Of a DNA stretch of 5,955 nt, positions 1-5,955 are shown piece after piece. The notes under the pieces were generated by a model. It saw only the letters and a list, made by a program, of their open reading frames with translations. It had not been told where the DNA came from and searched no databases. Origin of the DNA: Hyphomicrobiales bacterium (GTDB lineage Bacteria; Pseudomonadota; Alphaproteobacteria; Rhizobiales; Rhizobiaceae). The translations under genes and the position numbers were made by a program. Every line of letters begins with the position of its first letter. The first letter of the stretch is position 1. The stretch lies in assembly GCA_011087745.1 (NCBI GenBank), contig JAALLB010000116.1:1-5955 (forward strand), given 5' to 3'.

Positions 1-181
1 CATAGCCCACCCTTATCAGAGATAAATCCTGAAATCAACTTGGCATTACCGTTTTCAAAATTGTTGGTTTCTATGGTTTCTTTTCCCTTAATGGCTGGTG
101 CTTATCACGAAGATTCCATTCGACCGTGAATGGGTTGATTTTCTATGATGGATTAAAGAAGTTTTTTGTCAGAGAGATATC

Positions 182-1546
182 ATGCGCGCATTTGTTACCA
201 AATTGACCAGCACAGCAATTCTAACGGCATCAATGTTTTACGCTACAATTTCCTATGCAGAAACCGAAGTTGTTGCAAAAGCAAGACTGCTTTTTGATCA
301 GGAACAGTATTCGAAACTGGACGAGACTCTTGCCTACTTCAAAAAGCGTAACTCATTGGATAGCGTTGGCGCCCTGATTTTGGCAATACGGTTCGCCCCA
401 AATGTGCCCGGGATTACAGATACACTGGCAGCGATTACCGGTGAGGATCATGGCAGAGACTTGAACGATTGGATGTTATGGCAAGAACGTAATCCTCAAA
501 TAAAGCCGTTTGAAGGGTTCAACCAAATTCATGCGGATATCCATAAAAACATTGATGGCAACTTCCAACTCTTTTTGGGCGGTGATCGCGAATATAACAT
601 CAGGGTTGAAGAAATTACTTGGGGAGGCGTTACAAAAGACGGCATTCCAGCACTTACCAATCCAAAGTTGATGTCCATAGAAGAAGCAACCTATATGGAG
701 CCGCAAAACCTTGTATTTGGTGTAAGTATCAACGGCGATGCACGAGCTTATCCGCTGCGAATACTGGATTGGCACGAAATGTTTAATGATGTGGTTGGCG
801 GTGTGCCTGTCAGCCTTGCCTACTGCACTTTATGCGGATCAGGTATTTTGTATGAAACGAAACTGGAAGGCTTTCCGCATCCACTAACTTTGGGGTCGTC
901 AGGGTTTTTATATCGATCAAACAAGCTGATGTACGATACTTACACCCATTCATTGTGGAACCAGTTTACAGGTAAGCCAGTTTCGGGCCCTTTGGCAAAT
1001 TCTGGTATTGAATTAAAGGTACGGCCGATTGTGATAACTACCTGGGAAAAATGGCAGAAAGAAAATCCGTCTACAAAAGTGATTTCGATTGATACTGGCT
1101 ATAATCGCAATTACGGCACTGGCGTTGCCTATAAGCAATATTGGGAAAGTCCTGACCTTATGTTCCCAGTGCAGGTTGATACATCAGTTCATAAAGCAAA
1201 AGACTATGTATTCTCTCTACGTGATGGTGCCGTAAAGAAAGCTTGGCCACTCAAGTTCTTCAAAGGTGGAAAAGTCATCAATGACAAGGCAGGTTCTCAA
1301 ACACTTGTGCTGATAGGTGATCAGGCAAGCCGAACTGTCCGCGCTTTCAATTCGAATGGTATCGAATTTACCCACACTAATGACCCTTCAAAAGTTACAG
1401 GTGCTGGTAAAACCTGGACAGTTTCAGAAGCCGCATTAACGGCAGATGATGGGACCAAACTTGATCGCCTCGCCGGTCATATTGGTTTTTGGTTTGCCTA
1501 GGAGAATTACTACGGCGAGACCGGTGAAGTTGCCAAACTAAATTGA
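182..1546 (+). CDS. Exported DUF3179 domain-containing protein, frame interrupted near its C-terminus by an in-frame TAG
   Basis: The frame opens at ATG 182, 5 bases after a weak AGAGAG ribosome binding site (171-176), and runs 439 codons to TAG 1499-1501. It then continues in the same frame for 14 sense codons (ENYYGETGEVAKLN) to TGA 1544-1546. Residues 1-26 look like a Sec signal peptide: basic start, hydrophobic core, cleavage likely after SYA (24-26), so the mature protein is probably periplasmic. The DUF3179 domain covers about 145-439. Its landmarks are WGGVTKDGIPAL (147-158), DGDARAYP-like INGDARAYPLRIL (183-195), the cysteine pair CTLC (215-218) followed by GSG, and the block SLWNQFTGKPVSGP (257-270). 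The family is common in environmental bacteria and its biochemical role is unknown; the CxxC pair could bind metal or be redox active, which is inference. As I recall, family members end in a FWF-G/A-W block followed by an aromatic, acidic tail, which matches the sequence on both sides of the TAG. The family call is firm; the true C-terminus is not. Confidence 0.93.
1499..1501 (+). other. In-frame TAG inside the DUF3179 reading frame
   Basis: The codon follows GFWFA (435-439) and precedes ENYYGETGEVAKLN in the same frame. In DUF3179 proteins as I remember them, a tryptophan commonly follows this FWF-G/A block, so one G-to-A change from TGG would explain the stop. Read as sense, it gives a 454-residue product ending at TGA 1544-1546. 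Possible explanations are a recoded or suppressed amber codon, a mild nonsense mutation or a sequence error. Confidence 0.6.
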
Positions 1547-1607
1547 TGTTTTTGAATGGCAATAAAAGACTAGCAATTGCATCCATTTTACCCTATATGA
1601 ACCCAAG

Positions 1608-1636
1608 AACGAGCTTAACGGCTCGTTTCTTATATT
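1608..1636 (+). terminator. Probable Rho-independent terminator after the DUF3179 gene
   Basis: A perfect 7-bp stem AACGAGC (1608-1614) / GCTCGTT (1621-1627) encloses a 6-base loop and is followed by an interrupted T-rich tract (TTCTTATATTTT). It lies about 60 bases after the TGA of the extended DUF3179 frame and before the rpsO leader, so it plausibly separates the two transcription units. The broken T-run makes its strength uncertain. Confidence 0.5.
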
Positions 1637-1639
1637 TTG

Positions 1640-1723
1640 GCCCTTGCTGGACGACATCTTGGCAATGGGCGACAGACTAACTCTCGAAAACCAAACGGTT
1701 TTCTACAATAGAAAGAAAAGCCG
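1640..1723 (+). promoter_or_regulatory. Structured rpsO leader RNA, candidate S15 autoregulatory element
   Basis: Two hairpins lie in the 84 bases before rpsO. The first pairs GCCCTTGC (1640-1647) with GCAATGGGC (1662-1670) with one bulged T at 1666 and a 14-base loop. The second pairs GAAAACC (1686-1692) with GGTTTTC (1697-1703) around a 4-base AAAC loop, ending 20 bases before the start codon. S15 represses its own translation through leader RNA structures in several bacterial groups, and those structures differ between phyla. The position and the weak purine-rich ribosome binding site next to the second hairpin fit that role. Pairing is read from the sequence; binding by S15 is inferred. 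I saw no convincing -35/-10 pair for the rpsO promoter. Confidence 0.45.
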
Positions 1724-1993
1724 ATGTCGATTACGCCAGAGCGCAAAGCTGAGCTCGTAAAAGAATATGCAACAAATCCAAGTGATACAGGTTCTCCAGA
1801 AGTACAAGTTGCGGTTTTAACAGAACGCATCAAAAACCTGACAGAGCACTTTAAAGGCCACAAAAAAGACAACCACTCACGTCGTGGTCTTTTAAAAATG
1901 GTTTCTCAACGTCGCCGCCTTCTTGATTATACAAGAGCAAAAGACGAAGAGCGTTATAAGTCTCTTATCACTCGTCTCGGCATCCGCCGATAA
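1724..1993 (+). CDS. rpsO: 30S ribosomal protein S15
   Basis: This encodes an 89-residue protein, the normal full length for bacterial S15, ending in TAA. S15 is a primary binder of the central domain of 16S rRNA, contacts helices 20-22, nucleates assembly of the 30S platform and takes part in bridge B4 to the 50S subunit. Hallmarks visible are DTGSPEVQVA (21-30), the rRNA-binding segment HFKGHKKDNHSRRGLL (42-57) and the C-terminal helix with RRRLLDY (63-69), ending in RLGIRR. The start follows a weak purine-rich ribosome binding site (GAAAGAAAAG, 1711-1720), and residue 2 onward (SITPERK) matches the usual N-terminus. pnp follows 249 bases downstream, the classic rpsO-pnp arrangement. truB, often found just upstream in alphaproteobacteria, is not there; a DUF3179 gene occupies that place. 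Confidence 0.98.
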   Translation: MSITPERKAELVKEYATNPSDTGSPEVQVAVLTERIKNLTEHFKGHKKDNHSRRGLLKMVSQRRRLLDYTRAKDEERYKSLITRLGIRR

Positions 1994-2000
1994 AGAATTC

Positions 2001-2031
2001 CGGCGCGGACTTTCAAAGTCTGCGCCGTTTT
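2001..2031 (+). terminator. Strong hairpin with T-run between rpsO and pnp
   Basis: A near-perfect 13-bp inverted repeat, CGGCGCGGACTTT (2001-2013) / AAAGTCTGCGCCG (2015-2027) with one G-U pair, begins 7 bases after the rpsO stop and is followed by TTTT (2028-2031). The innermost pairs must open to form a real loop. It looks like a Rho-independent terminator or attenuator. In Escherichia coli a comparable element after rpsO ends part of the transcripts, the rest reading into pnp, and the stem also protects the rpsO mRNA 3' end. Confidence 0.85.
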
Positions 2032-2049
2032 CGCTTATAGTGGCCTCAA

Positions 2050-2178
2050 CCGTGTGACCACAAAAAGCGCAACACGTAACTGGCTCGAATATTGGGCAGG
2101 ATTACAAGCGGTTCATCCCTTCAAATCAGAACCTCTTGTTGTCTTGCCCTTAGACATAAAAGCCAGCAATTCACACGG
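2050..2178 (+). promoter_or_regulatory. pnp leader RNA with a long nested stem, candidate RNase III/PNPase autoregulatory site
   Basis: Four paired blocks nest inside one another. CCGTGTGA (2050-2057) pairs perfectly with TCACACGG (2171-2178). CTGGCT (2080-2085) pairs with AGCCAG (2161-2166). A 15-base arm 2094-2108 pairs with 2135-2149, with two G-U pairs and one U-U mismatch. GGTTC (2110-2114) pairs with GAACC (2129-2133), leaving a 14-base loop. The central part, 2094-2149, is a nearly continuous stem of about 20 bp. In E. coli, RNase III cuts a long stem in the pnp leader and PNPase then represses its own mRNA; this element sits in the matching place. The pairing is seen directly; the function is inferred. 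The stretch holds no convincing gene. Confidence 0.55.
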
Positions 2179-2242
2179 CAAAAAAGCGCGTTGTTAATGT
2201 TCGAGAAAGTACAGCGCGTATGTATGTTATTAAGGACAATTT

Positions 2243-4366
2243 ATGTTTGATCATCATTTAGTAGAAATCGAATGGGGCGGCCGCCCGCTTACCATCGAAA
2301 CAGGTAAAATTGCACGTCAGGCCGATGGCTGCGTGCTCGTCACTTATGGCGAAACAACTGTTATGTGTGCAGTCGTATCCGACAAGGCTCCAAAGCCAAG
2401 TATGGATTTCTTCCCGCTAACAGTAAACTACATCGAAAAAGCCTATGCAGCTGGTAAAATACCAGGTGGCTTCTTTAAGCGTGAAGCACGCCCATCAGAA
2501 AACGAAACATTGGTATGTCGTTTGATCGACCGCCCAATTCGTCCACTTTTTGCAAAAGGCTACAAGAACGACACACAAGTAACTTGTATGGTTATTTCAC
2601 ACGATCTTGAAAATAACCCGGATATCGTTGCAATGATTGCAACATCAGCGGCACTTGCTATTTCTGGTGTCCCTTTCCAGGGCCCAATCGCCGGCGCTCG
2701 CGTTGGTTTGATTGATGGCGACTATGTACTCAACCCGAACATCGATGAAATGGACGAGTCTGATCTCGATCTGGTTGTTGCTGGTACAAGCGACGCGGTA
2801 TTGATGGTGGAGTCAGAAGCAAAGGTTCTTTCCGAAGAAGTTATGCTTGGCGCTGTAATGTTCGGTCATGAAGAATTCCGGCCAGTAATTGAAGCAGTTG
2901 CTCAACTTGCTGAAAAGGCTGCAAAGCCAATGCGCGAGCATGTGGAGCCTGATAATTCTGACCTGTACAAAAAAGTTGTGAAGCTTGCAGGTAAAGACAT
3001 CGAAAAAGCTTACAAGATTTCAGACAAGCAAGAACGTTATGAAGCGCTTGATGCTGCCAAAGCAAAAGCGAAAGAAGAGTTCCTTACTGAAAAATTTACT
3101 TCTGATGAAGCAAATGTTCTTGGAGAAGTCTTCAAGGAAGCACAAGCTAATGTGGTTCGTGGCTCAATTATCAAAACTGGCAAACGCATCGACGGTCGTG
3201 ACATTTCAACAGTCCGTCAAGTCGTTGCTGATGTTGGCGTTCTACCACGCACACACGGTTCTGCAGTCTTTACACGTGGTGAAACACAGGCACTTGTTGT
3301 TGCAACATTGGGTACATCAGATGATGAGCAAATGATTGATGCACTAACTGGTACGTATAAAGAAAACTTCATGCTGCATTACAATTTCCCTCCATATTCT
3401 GTTGGTGAAACAGGCCGCATAGGCTTCACCAGCCGTCGTGAAATTGGTCATGGTAAGCTGGCTTGGCGTGCAATACGTGCTGTTCTTCCTTCGAAAGAAG
3501 AATTCCCGTACACACTTCGTGCTGTATCAGAGATCACAGAATCAAATGGCTCATCATCAATGGCTTCTGTTTGTGGTACATCTCTGGCATTTATGGATGC
3601 AGGCGTTCCAATGAAAGCACCGGTTGCCGGTATTGCAATGGGTTTGATTAAAGAGGGTGATGACTTCGCAGTTCTTTCAGATATCCTTGGTGATGAAGAT
3701 CACCTTGGTGACATGGACTTTAAAGTTGCAGGTACTGCAGAAGGTCTGACTTCTCTTCAAATGGATATCAAAATTACGGGCATCACAGAAGAAATTATGA
3801 AGATTGCTCTTGAGCAAGCCAAAGGCGGTCGTGAAACTATTCTTGGCGAAATGGCAAATGCATTGACTGAAGGTCGTGCTGAACTGGGTGAATTTGCACC
3901 GCGCATCGAAAGCTTCAAAATTCCAACGGATAAAATTCGTGAAGTAATTGGTTCAGGCGGTAAAGTTATTCGCGAGATTGTTGAAAAGACTGGCGCTAAA
4001 GTTTCAATCGAAGACGATGGTACTGTAAAAGTTGCTTCATCTTCTGCAAAAGAAATTGATGCCGCTGTAACTTGGATCCGTTCAATTACTGATGATCCGG
4101 AAGTTGGTGAAATCTATGAAGGTACGGTTGTTAAAACTGTAGACTTCGGCGCATTCGTAAACTTCTTTGGCGCTAAAGATGGTCTTGTGCACATCTCTCA
4201 ACTTGCAAACGAACGCGTTGCAAAGACAACTGACGTCATCAATGAAGGTGATAAAGTTTGGGTCAAGCTAATGGGCTTTGATGATCGCGGTAAAGTTCGC
4301 CTTTCAATGAAAGTTGTTGACCAGGAAACTGGCAAGGAAATTGAAAAAGAAGAAAACGACAGCTAA
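2243..4366 (+). CDS. pnp: Polyribonucleotide nucleotidyltransferase (polynucleotide phosphorylase, PNPase)
   Basis: This encodes 707 residues, full length for an alphaproteobacterial PNPase. The enzyme is a homotrimer that degrades RNA processively from the 3' end using phosphate, releasing nucleoside diphosphates, and can run in reverse to add tails. Domains in order: first RNase PH domain about 10-145, with the RNA-contacting FFKRE loop (77-81); helical linker about 150-310; catalytic second RNase PH domain about 315-545; KH domain about 555-615, with its GSGG loop (570-573); S1 domain about 622-690. The phosphate-binding serines SSS (437-439) and catalytic Asp486, Asp492 and Lys494 in LGDEDHLGDMDFK are all present, at the same numbers as in E. 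coli. The start ATG has a good AAGGA ribosome binding site (2232-2236) 6 bases upstream. It ends in TAA and is followed by a terminator. It can be expressed with rpsO by read-through; the structured leader suggests autoregulation. Confidence 0.99.
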   Translation: MFDHHLVEIEWGGRPLTIETGKIARQADGCVLVTYGETTVMCAVVSDKAPKPSMDFFPLTVNYIEKAYAAGKIPGGFFKREARPSENETLVCRLIDRPIRPLFAKGYKNDTQVTCMVISHDLENNPDIVAMIATSAALAISGVPFQGPIAGARVGLIDGDYVLNPNIDEMDESDLDLVVAGTSDAVLMVESEAKVLSEEVMLGAVMFGHEEFRPVIEAVAQLAEKAAKPMREHVEPDNSDLYKKVVKLAGKDIEKAYKISDKQERYEALDAAKAKAKEEFLTEKFTSDEANVLGEVFKEAQANVVRGSIIKTGKRIDGRDISTVRQVVADVGVLPRTHGSAVFTRGETQALVVATLGTSDDEQMIDALTGTYKENFMLHYNFPPYSVGETGRIGFTSRREIGHGKLAWRAIRAVLPSKEEFPYTLRAVSEITESNGSSSMASVCGTSLAFMDAGVPMKAPVAGIAMGLIKEGDDFAVLSDILGDEDHLGDMDFKVAGTAEGLTSLQMDIKITGITEEIMKIALEQAKGGRETILGEMANALTEGRAELGEFAPRIESFKIPTDKIREVIGSGGKVIREIVEKTGAKVSIEDDGTVKVASSSAKEIDAAVTWIRSITDDPEVGEIYEGTVVKTVDFGAFVNFFGAKDGLVHISQLANERVAKTTDVINEGDKVWVKLMGFDDRGKVRLSMKVVDQETGKEIEKEENDS

Positions 4367-4391
4367 GTCAATTATGCTATTTGTTATTAAG

Positions 4392-4420
4392 GCGGGGCAA
4401 AATTTTGCGCCGCTTTTTTT
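4392..4420 (+). terminator. Rho-independent terminator after pnp
   Basis: GCGG-G-GCAAAA (4392-4402) pairs with TTTTGC-G-CCGC (4403-4413), with a single G-G mismatch, and is followed by seven T residues (4414-4420). The central AAAATTTT opens to form the loop. It begins 25 bases after the pnp TAA and separates pnp from the lipoprotein gene. Confidence 0.9.
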
Positions 4421-4486
4421 GTTGCCAATTGTTCCGTTTTTAAGCAGATTGGTTTGGGGTTGAATTTTTTTTTGCTAGGGGAAAAA

Positions 4487-5023
4487 ATGAAACATTTTGT
4501 ATCTATTGGTTCTGTTATATTTGGACTATTTTTATTGGCAGCTTGTCAGACACTTTCGAAAGAAGAATGTGTTGTGGCTGATTGGCGAGTGATCGGTGAA
4601 CAAGATGGATCTGCCGGTCATTCACCACAAGATCGATTTGGAAAACATGTTCAAGCGTGTGAAAAAGCAGGTGTTCTGCCAAACCAAACCTTGTGGAATG
4701 AAGGTTACCAGCTGAGATTGAGAAGATTTTGTACACCCCTCAGCGGACTGGCGCATGGTCAGAAAGCTGGAAACTACAACAACATTTGCCCGATAGAATC
4801 TGCCGCTGGTTTCAGGTCTGGCTATGAGTTGGGTTTAAAGCAAAGACGCAAACGAGATGATATTGCCTCAATCAAGCGTCGGATTAGCTCAGCTCAATCA
4901 ACTATTTTGACCAACGAAACGTTAATTGAACAGGGCAAGATCGACCAAAAAGAAGCAGAGTTAGATCGTGTTGATGACGAAGTCAGCAATTTTCAGTACA
5001 ATCCATTAATTCAATCCAACTAA
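4487..5023 (+). CDS. DUF2799-type lipoprotein with a C-terminal coiled coil
   Basis: This encodes 178 residues from ATG 4487, which has an AGGGGA ribosome binding site at 4477-4482. A longer frame from TTG 4454 would place 11 extra residues before an ideal lipoprotein signal, so ATG 4487 is preferred. Residues 1-19 are a lipoprotein signal peptide with the lipobox LAAC (17-20); Cys20 would be lipidated and +2 is Gln, so an outer-membrane location is likely. The mature part shows the spacing of the DUF2799 family: DW (32-33), IGEQDG (36-41), a cysteine after a helix (ACEKAGV, 57-63), NEGYQLRLRRFC (71-82) and NICP (99-102), ending in SGYELG. Cysteines 28, 58, 82 and 101 could form disulfides in the periplasm. 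Residues about 118-170 are charged and helical, probably a coiled coil. The function of the family is unknown. It ends in TAA, 39 bases before the methyltransferase gene. Confidence 0.85.
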   Translation: MKHFVSIGSVIFGLFLLAACQTLSKEECVVADWRVIGEQDGSAGHSPQDRFGKHVQACEKAGVLPNQTLWNEGYQLRLRRFCTPLSGLAHGQKAGNYNNICPIESAAGFRSGYELGLKQRRKRDDIASIKRRISSAQSTILTNETLIEQGKIDQKEAELDRVDDEVSNFQYNPLIQSN

Positions 5024-5062
5024 TTTTGTTGGTGTGGGTTACCATTTATTTTTGAGAGTTTT

Positions 5063-5955
5063 ATGAAGCCTGATTACAAAGATGCACTTGTCCTCGCCCT
5101 TGATCGCGGGATTGCAGAACCAACGGGCAAGTGGAGCATGTTCAACGGTGTCGCTTTGCATGGCCTCGAAGATGAATGGAAACAGGTTCTTTCTTGCGAA
5201 CAAGGTTCAAGACCAGAGTTTCTCAAATTGCAGCAATCTGGGTGTTCGGTGGTCGCAAAATTTGAAGAAGATGCGGAATGCACTGGCTCAATTGTGCTTG
5301 CTGGCCGCAATCGCAAAGTAAACGAAGCCAACATCATTCGCGCCTAGAATACATGCAATGAGGGTGGGCAGATAATTATTGCTGGTGATAAAACAGCAGG
5401 CATTGGGTCACTGCGAAAATGGGTACCTCAAAAAACTGAAATTACTGATAGTTTTTCGAAATATCATGCGGTTATTTTTTGGCTCACCAAAATTGGAGCA
5501 CAGTGGGAAAAGCAAGTTCTTGCTAAAGAAGTCCATGGCTACCAACTGGCAGAAGGTATGTTTTCCAGCGATGGTCCGGATAAAGGATCTAAACTTCTGA
5601 TTGAGCATTTTGACAAACGCATCGGCGGTCCAGTGGCAGACTTGGGTGCGGGATGGGGCTTTCTGTCAAATGAGCTCTTAAAGAGAACAGCTAAAGTGAC
5701 TGAACTTGCACTTTATGAAGCCGATTATCTTTCACTTGAAGCAGCAAAGAAGAATGTGAAATCTGATGAAGGATTAATTCCATCATTTCAATGGTGTGAT
5801 TTAACTTCTGAATTCAAGAAGAAACCCTACCAATGGGTCATTATGAACCCGCCTTTTCATTCTGCCCGATCAGCTGATCCGGAATTGGGAAAAAGGTTTA
5901 TCCAAACGGTATTGCCAAGTTACCGAACGTTGAATGAGAAAGTGCGGTTAAGGGT
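5063..5955 (+). CDS. RsmC-like class I SAM-dependent methyltransferase, interrupted by an in-frame TAG and cut off by the window end
   Basis: ATG 5063 has a weak GAGAG ribosome binding site at 5054-5058. The frame runs 94 codons to TAG 5345-5347, then stays open in the same frame to the window end (297 codons counting the TAG). The first part (1-94) matches the N-terminal domain of RsmC-type enzymes, with IVLAGRNRKVNEANIIRA at 77-94. The part after the TAG continues that domain directly: GGQIIIAGDKTAGIGSLRKW (101-120), then SKYHAVIFW (132-140). The catalytic domain follows, with SAM-binding motif I VADLGAGWGFLS (191-202), an acidic residue after the next strand (YEAD, 218-221) and the NPPF motif (262-265) of enzymes that methylate an exocyclic amino group. 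RsmC itself makes m2G1207 in 16S rRNA; this protein's target is inferred. Without read-through, the first ATG after the TAG is at 5558 and would leave a protein lacking the N-terminal domain. At the window end the usual Gly-Gly after the NPPF region is not evident. Confidence 0.88.
5345..5347 (+). other. In-frame TAG inside the RsmC-like methyltransferase
   Basis: The TAG lies between NEANIIRA and NTCNEGGQIIIAG within one continuous family-like block, in the helix preceding the GG-x-IIIAG-x-K strand. Homologs carry a hydrophobic residue here, often Trp or Leu as I remember them, and TGG-to-TAG is a single G-to-A change. There is no shift of frame, deletion or ATG just downstream. Possible explanations are a recoded or suppressed amber codon, a recent nonsense mutation or a sequence error. 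Confidence 0.7.

Noticed and set aside
1..129. Open frame from the window start to TGA 127-129, possibly the end of an upstream gene
   Set aside because: It has only 42 codons, no recognisable family sequence and no visible start. A frame this short can be open by chance, so it is not called.
1994..2197. Frame in phase with rpsO stays open for 67 codons after the S15 TAA
   Set aside because: S15 is full length and ends canonically at RLGIRR. The frame has no ATG or ribosome binding site, and the stretch is better explained by the terminator and the pnp leader stem.
2985..3335. 116-codon open frame inside pnp on the same strand
   Set aside because: It lies wholly within conserved PNPase coding sequence in another frame, has Lys/Leu-rich low-information composition and no family signal.
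4422..4450. TTGCCA plus CAGATT as a promoter for the lipoprotein gene
   Set aside because: Spacing is 17 bases, but the -10 element matches the consensus at only three positions and the -35 overlaps the edge of the pnp terminator region.
4465..4473. Run of nine T residues before the lipoprotein ribosome binding site as a phase-variation tract
   Set aside because: A single short homopolymer in AT-rich intergenic DNA, with no evidence of length variation.
4454..4486. TTG start giving an 11-residue longer lipoprotein
   Set aside because: ATG 4487 has a good ribosome binding site and yields a standard-length lipoprotein signal peptide; the extension would spoil it.
5016..5032. CCAAC/GTTGG hairpin at the end of the lipoprotein gene as a terminator
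   Set aside because: It is only 5 bp with an AT-rich loop and no following T-run, so it is not convincing as a terminator.

Overview
The window looks like chromosomal DNA of an alphaproteobacterium of moderate to low GC content. The PNPase and S15 sequences, the short PNPase (707 aa, FFKRE loop) and the rpsO-pnp order support this; I cannot name the order or genus. I see no tRNA, rRNA, CRISPR array, insertion sequence or attachment site.

Layout, all genes on the + strand. Positions 1-181 hold no gene I can support. At 182-1546 is an exported DUF3179-family protein whose reading frame is interrupted by a TAG at 1499-1501, 14 sense codons before a TGA. A probable terminator follows at about 1608-1636. 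A structured leader (1640-1723) precedes rpsO (S15, 1724-1993). A strong hairpin with a T-run follows rpsO (2001-2031). Next is a roughly 210-base pnp leader whose segments can fold into one long nested stem (2050-2178), then pnp (2243-4366) and its terminator (4392-4420). After that come a DUF2799-type lipoprotein (4487-5023) and, 39 bases later, an RsmC-like methyltransferase that runs off the window end and is interrupted by a TAG at 5345-5347.

rpsO and pnp form the classical ribosome/RNA-decay unit: S15 binds 16S rRNA, and PNPase degrades RNA from the 3' end. Both leaders fold in ways that fit autoregulation by their own products. The flanking genes (DUF3179, DUF2799 lipoprotein, methyltransferase) have no evident functional link to this pair, apart from the methyltransferase probably acting on RNA.

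The most unusual signal is that two unrelated genes each carry one in-frame TAG, with clear family-like coding sequence continuing in the same frame beyond it. At both places tryptophan (TGG) is a plausible residue, from my memory of the families. The genes that look intact (rpsO, pnp, lipoprotein) all end in TAA, and the extended DUF3179 frame ends in TGA, so no gene in this window clearly uses TAG as its terminator. Amber reassignment or suppression, recent nonsense mutations and G-to-A sequence errors all remain open; genome-wide TAG usage would decide between them.
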